Of a DNA stretch of 42,837 nt, positions 26,412 to 34,963 are shown one piece after another. The DNA is from Methylobacterium sp. J-076 (GTDB lineage Bacteria; Pseudomonadota; Alphaproteobacteria; Rhizobiales; Beijerinckiaceae): positions 1 to 42,837 of the forward strand of contig NZ_JAKSXW010000091.1 of the NCBI RefSeq assembly GCF_022829405.1, read 5' to 3'. The notes below the pieces were generated by a model. That model was not told where the DNA came from, searched no databases, and saw only the letters and a list, made by a program, of their open reading frames with translations. The translations under genes were made by a program, and so were the position numbers. Each line of letters opens with the position of its first letter. The first letter of the stretch is position 1.

Positions 26412-27766
26412 TGACAGAAGCCGCCTTGTCCGCCATCGGCTCCCTCGGCGTGCCCCTGGCGGCGCCCTCGCCCGTCGCCCTCCCCTCGATCCGCCGCCAC
26501 CTCGCCGCGGCGCTGGGCCTCGGCCTCGTGCTGGTGCCGGGCGTCGGCGGCTGGGCCGCCCTCACCCAGGTCTCGGCGGCGGTGATCGCCCCCGGTCAGC
26601 TCGTGGTCGAATCGGACGTCAAGAAGGTCCAGCACCCCACCGGGGGCGTGGTCGGCGAGATCCGCGTGCAGGAGGGCAGCCGGGTCCAGGCCGGCGACGT
26701 GCTCGTGCGCCTCGACGGCACCCAGATCCGCACCAACCTCGAGATCGTGCTGAACGCCCTCGACGAACTCGCCGCCCGCCGCGCCCGCGACGAGGCCGAG
26801 CGCGACGGGGCCGCCTCCGTCGCCTTCCCCGCCGACCTCGTGGCCCGGGCCGGCACGGTCCCGTCCGTCGCCCACCTGATGAAGAGCGAGGCGCGCCTGT
26901 TCCAGTCCCGGGTCTCGGCCCGGGAGGGCCAGAAGGCGCAGCTCACCGAGCGCATCGCCCAGCTGCGCCAGGAGATCCAGGGGCTCGGCGAGCAGACCGG
27001 GGCCAAGAACCGCGAGATCGCCCTGATCCAGCAGGAGCTCGTCGGCGTGCGCGACCTCTATGCCAAGAACCTCGTCCCCCTCTCGCGGGTGACGGTGCTG
27101 CAGCGCGACGCGGCCCGGCTCGAGGGCGAGCGCGGGCAGCTCGTGGCGTCCACCGCCTCCTCCCGGGGCAAGATCGCCGAGACCGAGCTGCAGATCATCC
27201 AGATCGACCGGGAGATGCGCACCGAGGTCGGCAAGGACCTCGCCGAGATCCGCGGCAAGTGGTCGGAGCTCGTGGAGAAGCGCGTGGCGGCCCAGGACCA
27301 GCTGATGCGCATCGACCTGCGCGCCCCCCAGGACGGCATCGTCCACCAGCTCACCGTCCACACGGTGGGCGGCCTCGTCACCCCCAACGAGCCGGCCATG
27401 CTGATCGTCCCCCAGGCCGACCAGCTCCTCGTCGAGGTGCGGGTGCAGCCCCAGGACATCGACAACGTCCGCCTGGGCCAGAGCGCGATGCTGCGCTTCC
27501 CCGCCTTCAACCTGCGCACCACGCCGGAGGTGGAGGGCGAGGTGGTGCGGGTCTCCGCCGACGTCAGCCAGGATCCCAAGACCGGGATGTCCTACTACAC
27601 CGCCCGGGTGCGCCTCGACGCCGGGGCCAAGGAGGCGATGGGCGCCCTGCGCCTCGTCCCCGGCATGCCGGTGGAGGCCTACATGCAGATCGGCGAGCGC
27701 TCCGTCCTCTCCTACCTGACGAAGCCCCTCACCGATCAGGTCGCCAAGGCCTGGAAGGAGCGCTAG
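26411..27766 (+). CDS. prsE: Type I secretion membrane-fusion protein, PrsE/HlyD-like
   Basis: 451 residues. A short cytoplasmic N-terminus precedes one membrane helix (AAALGLGLVLVPGVGGWAAL, about 32-52). Then comes the HlyD entry VSAAVIAPGQLVVESDVKKVQHPTGGVVGEIRVQEGSRVQAGDVLVRLD with the first lipoyl half. A long periplasmic alpha-helical hairpin runs about 75-290. The second lipoyl half is IDLRAPQDGIVHQLTVHTVGGLV, and the beta-barrel/C-terminal block is RLVPGMPVEAYMQIGERSVLSYLTKPL with the family's usual end. It bridges the ABC transporter to the outer membrane channel. ATG at 26411 shares one base with the upstream stop (TGATG). A GTG three bases earlier is possible. Confidence 0.93.
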   Translation: MTEAALSAIGSLGVPLAAPSPVALPSIRRHLAAALGLGLVLVPGVGGWAALTQVSAAVIAPGQLVVESDVKKVQHPTGGVVGEIRVQEGSRVQAGDVLVRLDGTQIRTNLEIVLNALDELAARRARDEAERDGAASVAFPADLVARAGTVPSVAHLMKSEARLFQSRVSAREGQKAQLTERIAQLRQEIQGLGEQTGAKNREIALIQQELVGVRDLYAKNLVPLSRVTVLQRDAARLEGERGQLVASTASSRGKIAETELQIIQIDREMRTEVGKDLAEIRGKWSELVEKRVAAQDQLMRIDLRAPQDGIVHQLTVHTVGGLVTPNEPAMLIVPQADQLLVEVRVQPQDIDNVRLGQSAMLRFPAFNLRTTPEVEGEVVRVSADVSQDPKTGMSYYTARVRLDAGAKEAMGALRLVPGMPVEAYMQIGERSVLSYLTKPLTDQVAKAWKER

Positions 27767-28066
27767 GCGCGGGGGGCTTCCCCTACCCCTCCCTCATCCC
27801 CAGCCCCCCTGCCACGTCCGCCCCGTCTTCCCGCGGGGCAGGCCCCGGAACCGAACCGGTGGTGGCCTATAGGACCGGGCGGGGACGCGAATGCAAATAC
27901 CCGGTCATTTCTGTCATGCTCGACTTCAGGTTGCTCTTTCACTGTATTCAGGCGTGTAGTTTGAGCGCAAGTAAACAGCTATAGATTGCAAATAAAGGGT
28001 TTATTAACCACATTCGCCTATCCCGGTTCCCACGGCACAGCTGCCGGAACGGGAGCCTCCAGTCGT
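27767..28066. other. Gap between prsE-like gene and gspD
   Basis: 300 bases. The first 90 are C-rich with a weak hairpin (GCCCCG near 27822 with CGGGGC near 27836) that might end prsDE transcription. Bases 27890-28020 are AT-rich and probably carry the gspD promoter. No gene seen. Confidence 0.5.
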
Positions 28067-30499
28067 ATGAAGGGTCGCGCAAAGTTCGTGGGCGCGGCAA
28101 TCCTGTGCGCCGCGGCCACCGCAGCCTGGGCTGCCGAACCCCTCTCGGATGTGCCGGACGGCACGGGCGGCGGGCTGCGCGGGGCCTCCGGCGTGGTCGC
28201 CCGGGGCACCGACCGTTTGGTCGGCAGCGAGAGTGGGGTGCAGGAGCCCCTCCCCGCCGGGATGGTGAGCCTCAACCTCGTCGAGGTCCCGCTCCCCGTC
28301 GCCGCCAAGGCGGTGCTCGCCGACACGATGGGCTGGGGCTACACCCTGGACGCGGAGGCCGGCGGCCCGGTCACCCTCCAGACGGGCGGGCCGGTGACCC
28401 GGGCGGCCCTGCTGTCGATGTTCGAGGGGGCCCTCTCCAGCCGCGGCCTCGCCCTGCGCCGCCGGGGCCGGATGGCGCAGATCGTGACGGCGGGGGGCAA
28501 CAGCCTCCAGCCGGTCCGCGGGACCGGCGCCGAGGCCGGCGCCGTCGTGGTGCCCCTGCGCTGGATCTCGGCGGCGGAGATGCAGGCGATCCTGGCCTCG
28601 GTCGCCCCCCGCGAGGTGCTGCTGCGGGCCGACCGGGCGCGCAACGTGCTCATCCTCAACGGCGATGCCGGCCAGATCCGCACCCTGCGCCAGACCATCG
28701 AGGTGTTCGACGTCGACTGGATGCGCGGCATGTCGACGGCGATGCTGCCGGTGCGCTCCTCGAATCCCCGGGCCATCGCCCGCGACCTCACGCAGATCTT
28801 CGGCGGCGAGACGGCCGGGACCGGCGACGTCATCCGCTTCGTGCCGAACGAGGCCCTGAGCGCGGTGCTCGTGGTCAGCTCCCGGGCGGTCTACCTCGAC
28901 CGGGCGCGGGTCTGGCTGTCGGAGCTGGAGACCCTCGCGGGCGACCGGGAGCGGCAGCTCTTCGTCTACCGGATCCAGAACCGCTCGGCCAAGGAACTCG
29001 CCGCTGTCCTCCAGGGCGTCGTCGCCGCCGAGACCGGCACCAGCGTGAACGTCTCCTCCGGGGCCGGCTTCGGTGCGGGGCTCGGCGCGGGGGCCGGGGC
29101 CGGCTTCGGCCCCGACGGGGGGAGCTTCGGCGGGGGGGGCTTCGGCGGGGGCGCGGGCCTCGGCGCCTCCGGCTTCGGGGGCGACCCGGCGGGGGGATTC
29201 GGCGCGGGCGGCCAATCGGGGCTCGGGGCGACGGGTCCTGGGGCGACGGGACTTGGAAGCGCGGGACTTGGGGGCGCGGGACTTGGAGGCGCGGGCAGCC
29301 TCGCGGCCACGGCCCCCCTCGGCGGGGCCCCGGGCTTCGGCCAGTCCGGCGGGCCGGCGCCGGGCGGCTACGGCGGCGGCGCGGCCTTCGGGGCGGGCGG
29401 CGGCGGGCTGCAGGGCGGCTCCGGCGCCTACGGGGGCGAGACGGGCGCCTACGGCATGGCCGTGGGGGCGCAGCGCCGGGACATCATCGGCATCGTGGCC
29501 GACGAGACCAACAACAGCCTCGTGGTCTCGGCCACCCGCAACCAGTACGACAAGATCCTGCGCATCCTCGGCCGCCTCGACGCGATGCCGACGCAGGTGC
29601 TCCTCGAGACCGTCATCGCCGAGGTGACGCTGAACGACGAGCTCCAGTTCGGCGTGCAGTGGTTCCTGCAGAACCGGGGCGACCGGCTGAACCTCGCCTC
29701 CAGCGCCACCGGGGGCATCGCCGGCTCGGCGGTGCCCGTCACCGGCACCGGCACCGCCGTCAGCGGGACGGCGGCCCTGGTCAGCGCCGCGACCCGGGGC
29801 GTGCCGGGCTTCAACTACCTGATGAGCGCCACGAACTTCAACGTGGTGCTGAACGCCCTCCAGGGCATCACCCGGGTCCACGTCCTGTCCTCGCCCAACA
29901 TCACCGTCCTCGACAACCGCACGGCCAAGCTGCAGATCGGCGATCAGGTGCCGATCGTGAAGCAGAGCGGCCAGAGCGCGCTGGCCGCCGGGGCGCCGAT
30001 CCTCAACCAGATCGAGCTGAAGGACACCGGCGTCATCCTGTCGGTGACGCCGCGGGTGAACAAGAACGGCCTCGTGGTCCTCGACATCAACCAGGAGGTC
30101 AGCGACGTGGTGCCGACCACCACCTCGACCATCAACTCGCCGACGATCCGCCAGCGGCGGGTGGCGACGAGCGTGGCGGTGAACGACGGGCACACCCTGG
30201 CGCTGGGGGGCTTGGTGCAGGAGAAGTCGCAGCTCTCCAACGAGAGCCTGCCGATCCTGGGCGACCTGCCGATCATCGGCATGGCCTTCCGCAACCGCGC
30301 CGACATCCGGGTGCGGACGGAGCTGATCGTGTTCATCCGCCCGAAGGTGATCCGCGGCACGGCCGAGGCGGACAAGATCTCCGACGACTTCCGCCAGCAG
30401 TTCCGGGCGATGATGCCGGTCCGCCCGGTCCCCGCCCCCCCGCCCATGGCGATGCCGCTGCCCGGCACCGAGGGCGTGCTGCGGCGGATGATGGACTAG
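28067..30499 (+). CDS. gspD: Type II secretion secretin GspD with glycine-rich insertion
   Basis: 810 residues from Met at 28067. Signal peptide MKGRAKFVGAAILCAAATAAWA. The N0 domain (about 64-140: MVSLNLVEVPLPVAAKAVLAD), N1 (VVPLRWISAAEMQAILASVAPRE), N2 (AMLPVRSSNPRAIARDLTQIF) and N3 regions follow. N3 is interrupted at about 331-463 by a Gly/Ala-rich insert. N3 resumes at RDIIGIVADETNNSLVVSATRNQYDKILRILGRLD, then the secretin core (VLLETVIAEVTLNDELQFGVQW, VHVLSSPNITVLDNRTAKLQIGDQVPIV, GVILSVTPRVNKNGLVVLDINQEVS, LALGGLVQEKSQLSNESLPILGDLPIIGMAFRN). It forms the outer membrane pore. No dedicated lipoprotein pilotin gene is seen nearby. Confidence 0.95.
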   Translation: MKGRAKFVGAAILCAAATAAWAAEPLSDVPDGTGGGLRGASGVVARGTDRLVGSESGVQEPLPAGMVSLNLVEVPLPVAAKAVLADTMGWGYTLDAEAGGPVTLQTGGPVTRAALLSMFEGALSSRGLALRRRGRMAQIVTAGGNSLQPVRGTGAEAGAVVVPLRWISAAEMQAILASVAPREVLLRADRARNVLILNGDAGQIRTLRQTIEVFDVDWMRGMSTAMLPVRSSNPRAIARDLTQIFGGETAGTGDVIRFVPNEALSAVLVVSSRAVYLDRARVWLSELETLAGDRERQLFVYRIQNRSAKELAAVLQGVVAAETGTSVNVSSGAGFGAGLGAGAGAGFGPDGGSFGGGGFGGGAGLGASGFGGDPAGGFGAGGQSGLGATGPGATGLGSAGLGGAGLGGAGSLAATAPLGGAPGFGQSGGPAPGGYGGGAAFGAGGGGLQGGSGAYGGETGAYGMAVGAQRRDIIGIVADETNNSLVVSATRNQYDKILRILGRLDAMPTQVLLETVIAEVTLNDELQFGVQWFLQNRGDRLNLASSATGGIAGSAVPVTGTGTAVSGTAALVSAATRGVPGFNYLMSATNFNVVLNALQGITRVHVLSSPNITVLDNRTAKLQIGDQVPIVKQSGQSALAAGAPILNQIELKDTGVILSVTPRVNKNGLVVLDINQEVSDVVPTTTSTINSPTIRQRRVATSVAVNDGHTLALGGLVQEKSQLSNESLPILGDLPIIGMAFRNRADIRVRTELIVFIRPKVIRGTAEADKISDDFRQQFRAMMPVRPVPAPPPMAMPLPGTEGVLRRMMD
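29060..29460 (+). repeat. Glycine-rich insertion in gspD with 15-bp tandem repeats
   Basis: About 130 residues of Gly, Ala, Ser and Phe interrupt N3. Within it, 29225-29299 holds five 15-base units coding for GATGP, GATGL, GSAGL, GGAGL and GGAGS. Unit borders are exact in length but diverged in sequence. Confidence 0.85.
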
Positions 30500-30568
30500 A
30501 CGCAGTGTCCGCCGAAGTGGATGCCGGTTCGGCGCAAGTAAATGCGGGAAAGACAAGGGATTGGACCA

Positions 30569-30596
30569 TTTTCTGTGATCCATGGATTACAGAAAA
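30569..30596. repeat. 28-bp near-perfect palindrome
   Basis: TTTTCTGTGATCC and its complement meet at CCATGG. Fourteen base pairs per arm match except one G-T pair. It lies 70 bases after the gspD stop. Confidence 0.8.
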
Positions 30597-30807
30597 AGGA
30601 CTCGCGCCGGGAGGGGAGGCCGGCGAAGCCCTCATCGCCCCGCCGGCGGAGATCGGCCCCGGACGTCGCGACCTGCCCGATCGCATGTCCCTTCGGCGAC
30701 CTCTCCGGCCGGGTTTCCGGCGGCCTCGAACGGCGTGTTCGCCGCGCGGCGAGTGAGAGCGCCTTCCGCACACCCTGGATCAGGTGGTCCCGCGGCTCCG
30801 CGCGGGT

Positions 30808-30831
30808 CCCCTCCCCCTGGTGGGGAGGGGC
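30808..30831. terminator. GC-rich hairpin downstream of gspD
   Basis: CCCCTCCCC, a CTGGT loop and GGGGAGGGG form a perfect 9-bp stem. There is no T-run, so termination is uncertain. This type of hairpin is common between genes in GC-rich alphaproteobacteria. Confidence 0.4.
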
Positions 30832-30965
30832 AGGGGTGGGGGTGGTACCGGAGAGGGCCCTAGTGCAGTGACGCACTCACTCCGTTCATGCGTCTCTGCC
30901 CTGGCTTCTTGTTTTTGCATCAATTTTTTCCAGACACGGCTGACGCCTTCGTCTGGATCGATGCC

Positions 30966-31466
30966 CTAGCGCCGCAGGGGCGGCGGCCCGTCCTCGAAGG
31001 GGGCCGGGCGCAGGGTGGTGGGCGGGCCGAGGAACTCCGCGTCGAAGCGCTGCCCCCGCTGGGTGACCGTCACCCGGTCCGCGCCGATGGCGGCGACGCG
31101 CCAGTCGCCCCGCCCCTCGCCCTGGGCAAGCCAGGTCTGGTCGCCGCTGCCGTCGTCGATGAAGGCCCGGGCCTGCGCGCCGTCCAGGCGGAGGCCGAGG
31201 AGCCTCAGCACGGGGGCCGTGGGGTCGGGCCGCAGGATCAGGTCGCGGCTGCCCTGGGCCGTCCAGAACCGCCGCCCGGGGTCGAACAGGGGCCGGCGCA
31301 GGGCCGAGCCGTCGGCCGGGGCGGCCGGCAGGATCGCGGCGCGGGTCACGGCGGGGACCTCCTCCGCCGGCAGGGCGTAGGCACCGCAGGCCGCCAGGGC
31401 CGCAACGGCGAAGGCGCAGCGCGCCCCCCAGCCGCCCGCGGCCGGGATGCGAGGCAGGGCTCTCAC
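30966..31466 (-). CDS. GspC/GspN-like type II secretion inner-membrane protein
   Basis: 166 residues from GTG 31466, which overlaps the gspM stop (GTGA). An N-terminal hydrophobic segment (GARCAFAVAALAACGAYALP) is followed by a periplasmic part. The block VLRLLGLRLDGAQARAFIDDG, then WLAQGEGRGDWRVAAIGADRVTVTQRGQRFDAEFL, has the rhythm of the GspC homology-region fold, which binds GspD N0. There is no PDZ domain, so it is shorter than classic GspC; short GspN-like proteins in alphaproteobacteria look similar. Third gene of a tightly overlapping L-M-C unit. The role is inferred from fold pattern and neighbours. Confidence 0.72.
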   Translation of the reverse strand: MRALPRIPAAGGWGARCAFAVAALAACGAYALPAEEVPAVTRAAILPAAPADGSALRRPLFDPGRRFWTAQGSRDLILRPDPTAPVLRLLGLRLDGAQARAFIDDGSGDQTWLAQGEGRGDWRVAAIGADRVTVTQRGQRFDAEFLGPPTTLRPAPFEDGPPPLRR

Positions 31467-31993
31467 GGCGTCCTCCGGGGGGCGGGGGCGGGCGGCACGA
31501 CCACCCCGCGGGCCGTCACCACCATGCGCATGAGCAGCGGGCGGCCGATCTCGGAATCGGCCGGTCGCTCGATGCCGAGATCGGCCTCCTCCACCGCCAC
31601 GGGGGGCGTGCCGGTCTCCAGGGCGTAGGCCAGCCCGTGCAGGCCCTCGGCGGTGCCCCGCAGGGTCCCGCGCAGGCGCGGCACGCCCGGCCGGGCGGGG
31701 TCGGCCTCGAGGGTGGCCGCATCGACGATCACCGCCCGGTCCGCCGCCAGGGTGTCCAGGCGCCCGCGGAAGGCGGCGAGCAGCGCGTCCCCGTCCGCCG
31801 CCACGAGGGGCGGGGCGACGGGAGCCTGGGCCGCCCGCGCCTGCGCCCGGTCCAGGCGTTCGCGGGCGGCCTCGATCGCCCCGGAGGCGTCGAGGGAGGA
31901 CAAGACCGCCCCCGCCATCAGGGCGAGGAGCGCCCCGGCCCCGGCGAGGCGGACCAGCAGGGGCCGCAGGGCGAGGTCCGCGAGGCGCGTCAC
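31463..31993 (-). CDS. gspM: Type II secretion GspM-like protein
   Basis: 176 residues from GTG 31993, overlapping the gspL stop by 4 bases (GTGA). One membrane helix (LAGAGALLALMAGAVLSSL, about 15-34) is followed by a short coiled coil (AIEAARERLDRAQARAAQA). A ferredoxin-like periplasmic domain ends in PRLRGTLRGTAEGLHGLAYALETGTPPVAVEEADLGIE and RMVVTARGVVV, typical of the GspM subtype found in alphaproteobacteria. It would pair with GspL at the inner membrane platform. The open frame continues far upstream inside gspL, but that sequence is low-complexity shadow. Confidence 0.84.
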   Translation of the reverse strand: MTRLADLALRPLLVRLAGAGALLALMAGAVLSSLDASGAIEAARERLDRAQARAAQAPVAPPLVAADGDALLAAFRGRLDTLAADRAVIVDAATLEADPARPGVPRLRGTLRGTAEGLHGLAYALETGTPPVAVEEADLGIERPADSEIGRPLLMRMVVTARGVVVPPAPAPRRTP

Positions 31994-33069
31994 CGCACGC
32001 CCCCCCGGTCGGCCCGCGGCAGGAAGACGACGAGGCGCGTGAGGCCCGGGGCCTCGGCCAGCGAGCCGCGCAGGCTCGGCGGCCCGAAGCCCGGCACCCG
32101 GGCGAGGCCGGCCAGGGCCTCGGCCTCGTCCCCCGCGGTGAGGGTGAGGAGCGCGCCCGTCGCGTCGAGGTGCAGCGACGTCGCCGAGGCGCCGTCCGGC
32201 AGGGCGGCGGCCAGGGCGTCCCAGGACCGGGCCAGGGGCGGGGCGCGGCCCGCCTCGATCACCGCGAGGCCCGCCTGGACCGGGGGCGGCACCGGCACGA
32301 CCGCGTGCCGGGCGGCGGCGAAGGCCCCGTCCAGGGCCGCCAGGGTCGCGTCCTGATGCGCCCGCCAGCCCGCGAACGCCAGGGCGAGCAGGAGGCCCGC
32401 GCCGAGCCACAGGCCGAGATCCCCCGCCCGGGCGCCCCCGAGCAGGGCCGGCAGCGCCCGGTGCCCGTGGCTCAGGAGATCGACGGGCATGGTCTGGTCC
32501 TCGGCCCGGCCCACCGCCACCGGCCCCACCGGCAGCCCGGCCCGGGCCAGGGCATCCAGCAGCGGATCGAGCCGCGCCTTCTTGATCACCACGTGCCGCA
32601 CCCGCAGGGTCCGGCCGGCGACGTCCTCGCCCTCCACGAACCAGTCGCTGTAGACCGCCCCCGCCCGGAAGGGCGTGGCCGCCTCCAGCTCCTCGGCGAG
32701 GAGGGCGCGCATCCGCGGCAGCGCCGCGCTCGGCAGGTCGAGGGCGCGGATGAAGCAGGCGCCGGGGTCGAGGAGCACCTTGGCCCGCACCCCGCCCCGC
32801 CCCCCGGCGACGGCGGCGATGCGCTCGGCGAGGTCGTCCGCCTCGCCCGCGAACCGGTAGGTCCGCACCTCCCCCTCGCGGCGGTCGGTCACCGTCACCG
32901 CCCCCGGCGCCCCGAGATGCACCGTCAGGGCGGTGGGCAGCCGGTCGGCCCGGGGCTCCGAGAAGCCCGACAGGTGGACCGCCGCGTCGAGGGCTTGCCG
33001 CAGCCGCGGGCTCCGGGCTCCGGCGAGCAGGAGGCGGAGCCCGGACGGGACGGCGGAGGGGGCGTTCAC
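31990..33069 (-). CDS. gspL: Type II secretion GspL-like protein (PilM/PilN-type fusion)
   Basis: 359 residues. The cytoplasmic part (about 1-215) contains the segment CFIRALDLPSAALPRMRALLAEELEAATPFRAGAVYSDWFV, the PilM/GspL-type turn that contacts GspE. The membrane helix LGLWLGAGLLLALAFAGWRA lies at about 218-238. The periplasmic PilN-like domain follows (ARSWDALAAALPDGASATSLHLDATGALLTLTAGDEAEALAGLA). It should recruit the ATPase GspE to the membrane platform. It is divergent from gspE with 97 bases between the starts. gspM overlaps its stop. Length is near the usual 350-400. Confidence 0.86.
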   Translation of the reverse strand: MNAPSAVPSGLRLLLAGARSPRLRQALDAAVHLSGFSEPRADRLPTALTVHLGAPGAVTVTDRREGEVRTYRFAGEADDLAERIAAVAGGRGGVRAKVLLDPGACFIRALDLPSAALPRMRALLAEELEAATPFRAGAVYSDWFVEGEDVAGRTLRVRHVVIKKARLDPLLDALARAGLPVGPVAVGRAEDQTMPVDLLSHGHRALPALLGGARAGDLGLWLGAGLLLALAFAGWRAHQDATLAALDGAFAAARHAVVPVPPPVQAGLAVIEAGRAPPLARSWDALAAALPDGASATSLHLDATGALLTLTAGDEAEALAGLARVPGFGPPSLRGSLAEAPGLTRLVVFLPRADRGGVR

Positions 33070-33166
33070 GCTCGAGCTCCGGAAGATCGCATGGGCCTTC
33101 GTTAAGCCTCCGGTATTGCTAACCGCTTAAGGTTGTATCGACAGCATTCGATCGCGAAACAGGCGA
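33070..33166. promoter_or_regulatory. Divergent gspL/gspE promoter region with inverted repeat
   Basis: TTAAGC at 33102-33107 and GCTTAA at 33125-33130 form an inverted repeat with a 17-base spacer that itself contains GGT..ACC symmetry. It is centred between the two divergent starts, so one operator could control both gsp units. Confidence 0.5.
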
Positions 33167-34963
33167 ATGCAGGCGGAACGACCGGCACGACCACCCCTGT
33201 CGCGCCGCATCTCCTCACGGGACGACCGGGCGATGCTGAACATCTGGGCCGCCAAGAGCCGCCCGCTGCGCTCCCAGCCCGACCGGCGGGGCGGCCGGCG
33301 CGACCCCCGCGACGCGGCATCCAACTTCATCGCCTTCCTGGCGGAGCGGGAGGCCCTGGACGCGGCGGGTCACGCGCGGGCGCTCTCCGCCCTCGACCTG
33401 CCCGGCCGGCGCGCCCTGCCGGTGCTGCTGGTGGAGATGGGCCTGATCCACGAGGCCACCCTCGTCACCGCCCTGTCGGAGGCGACGGGCCTGCCGATCC
33501 TCGACCCCGACGCGGTGCCCGCCGCCCCGGTCCTGCCGGAGGCGGTCGGCGCCGACTACTGCCTCCGCGCCCGGGTCCTGCCCCTGGCGGCCGGGCCGGA
33601 CACCCTGACCGTGGCGGTGGTCGATCCGTTCGATCCCGAGATCGCCACGGCCCTCTCCCACCTCGCCGACCGGCGGGTGGAGCGCCGCCTGATCGGGCCG
33701 GGCCATTTCGAGCGGGCGCACCGGGCGGTCTACGGCGACGCCGCCCCGGACGAGGACGGGCCGGTGGACGACGACCTCGCCCGGCTGCAGGACGTGGCGA
33801 GCCAGGCGCCGATCGTGCGGCTGGCCGCCCGCCTCGTGCGCAAGGCCTTCGAGCTGTCGGCCTCGGACGTCCACCTGGAGGCCGAGGAGGCCGACATGCG
33901 GGTGCGCTACCGGGTCGACGGGGTGCTCATCGAATCCGAGCGGCTGGCGAAGTCGGTGCAGCTGGCGCTCACCACCCGCATCAAGATCCAGGCCGGGCTC
34001 AACATCGCCGAGCGGCGCCTGCCCCAGGACGGGCGCATGAAGGCCCCCGACCGGGGCCAGGAGGTCGACATCCGCGTCTCGACCCTGCCCACCGCCCACG
34101 GGGAGAGCGTGGTGCTGCGCGTCCTCGACGGCTCCCGCCGGGTGGACGATTTCGGGGGACTGGGCTTCGACGCCCCGGCCATCGCCCGGATCGAGGCGAT
34201 GACCTCCCGGCCGAACGGCCTCGTCCTCGTCACCGGCCCCACCGGCTCGGGCAAGACCACCACCCTCTACGCGGCCCTGAAGCGCCTCAACGGGCCCCAC
34301 CTCAAGGTCGTCACCGTCGAGGACCCGGTGGAGTACCGGATGGCGGGGGTGAACCAGGTGCAGGCCCATCCCGCCATCGGCCTCGACTTCGCCGCCGCCC
34401 TGCGCTCGATCCTGCGCCAGGACCCGGACGTGGTGATGGTGGGCGAGATCCGCGACGGCGAGACCGCGCGGATCGCCGTGCAGGCCTCGCTCACCGGCCA
34501 CCTCGTGGTCTCGACGCTGCACACCAACTCGGCCGCCGCCGCGGTGACCCGGCTGATGGACATGGGCGTCGAGCCCTATCTCCTCGCCGCCACCCTCAAC
34601 GGCGTCGTCGCCCAGCGCCTCGTGCGCTGCCTGTGCGACGGCTGCGCCGAGACCGTCCCCGGCACCGACCGGGACCGCCTCGCCCTCGGCCTGCCCCCCG
34701 GCCCCCCCTTCACCCTCCGGCGGCCCTGCGGCTGCGCCGCCTGCAACGGCACCGGCTACCGGGGCCGGATGGTGGTGTCCGAGGTGATGCTCCTCGACGG
34801 GGAGTTGCGAGGCATGATCGCCGAGCGGGCGGGGGAGCGGGCCATCGCCGGGCGGGCCCAGGCCGGCGGGATGACCTCCCTCTCCGCGCGCGGGCGGGCC
34901 CTGGCCCTCGAGGGCCGGACGAGCCTCGACGAGGTCGGCCGGGTGCTCGAGGGTCTCGCGTGA
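33167..34963 (+). CDS. gspE: Type II secretion ATPase GspE
   Basis: 598 residues. The N1E domain (about 48-150: LPVLLVEMGLIHEATLVTALSEATGLPILDPD) binds GspL. The N2/C ATPase core has APIVRLAARLVRKAFELSASDVHLE, Walker A GPTGSGKTTT (about 354-363), the Asp box TVEDPVEYRM, Walker B LRQDPDVVMVGEIRDGETA, and the His box STLHTNSA. The zinc module CLCDGC (about 488-493) with CGCAAC (about 521-526) and GTGYRGRMVVSEV is that of GspE rather than PilT. It powers pseudopilus assembly. Met at 33233 (MLNIWAAK) is an alternative start. TGA overlaps the gspF ATG by one base. Confidence 0.95.
   Translation: MQAERPARPPLSRRISSRDDRAMLNIWAAKSRPLRSQPDRRGGRRDPRDAASNFIAFLAEREALDAAGHARALSALDLPGRRALPVLLVEMGLIHEATLVTALSEATGLPILDPDAVPAAPVLPEAVGADYCLRARVLPLAAGPDTLTVAVVDPFDPEIATALSHLADRRVERRLIGPGHFERAHRAVYGDAAPDEDGPVDDDLARLQDVASQAPIVRLAARLVRKAFELSASDVHLEAEEADMRVRYRVDGVLIESERLAKSVQLALTTRIKIQAGLNIAERRLPQDGRMKAPDRGQEVDIRVSTLPTAHGESVVLRVLDGSRRVDDFGGLGFDAPAIARIEAMTSRPNGLVLVTGPTGSGKTTTLYAALKRLNGPHLKVVTVEDPVEYRMAGVNQVQAHPAIGLDFAAALRSILRQDPDVVMVGEIRDGETARIAVQASLTGHLVVSTLHTNSAAAAVTRLMDMGVEPYLLAATLNGVVAQRLVRCLCDGCAETVPGTDRDRLALGLPPGPPFTLRRPCGCAACNGTGYRGRMVVSEVMLLDGELRGMIAERAGERAIAGRAQAGGMTSLSARGRALALEGRTSLDEVGRVLEGLA

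Larger units (their letters stand above)
30500..30965. other. Intergenic region with hairpins between convergent gspD and gspC-like genes
   Basis: 466 bases without a credible gene. It holds a 28-base near-perfect palindrome (30569-30596), a GC hairpin CCCGCG/CGCGGG near 30790, a 9-bp-stem hairpin CCCCTCCCC/GGGGAGGGG near 30807-30830, and an inverted pair GACGCA/TGCGTC near 30871-30896. Some of these may be dispersed intergenic repeats and some may be terminators for gspD. Confidence 0.6.

Noticed and set aside
28004..30583. An 859-codon open frame on the minus strand opposite gspD
   Set aside because: It is the complement of a strong GC-biased gene. Its translation is His/Asp/Arg/Gly rich and has no domain, while the plus strand has all secretin motifs.
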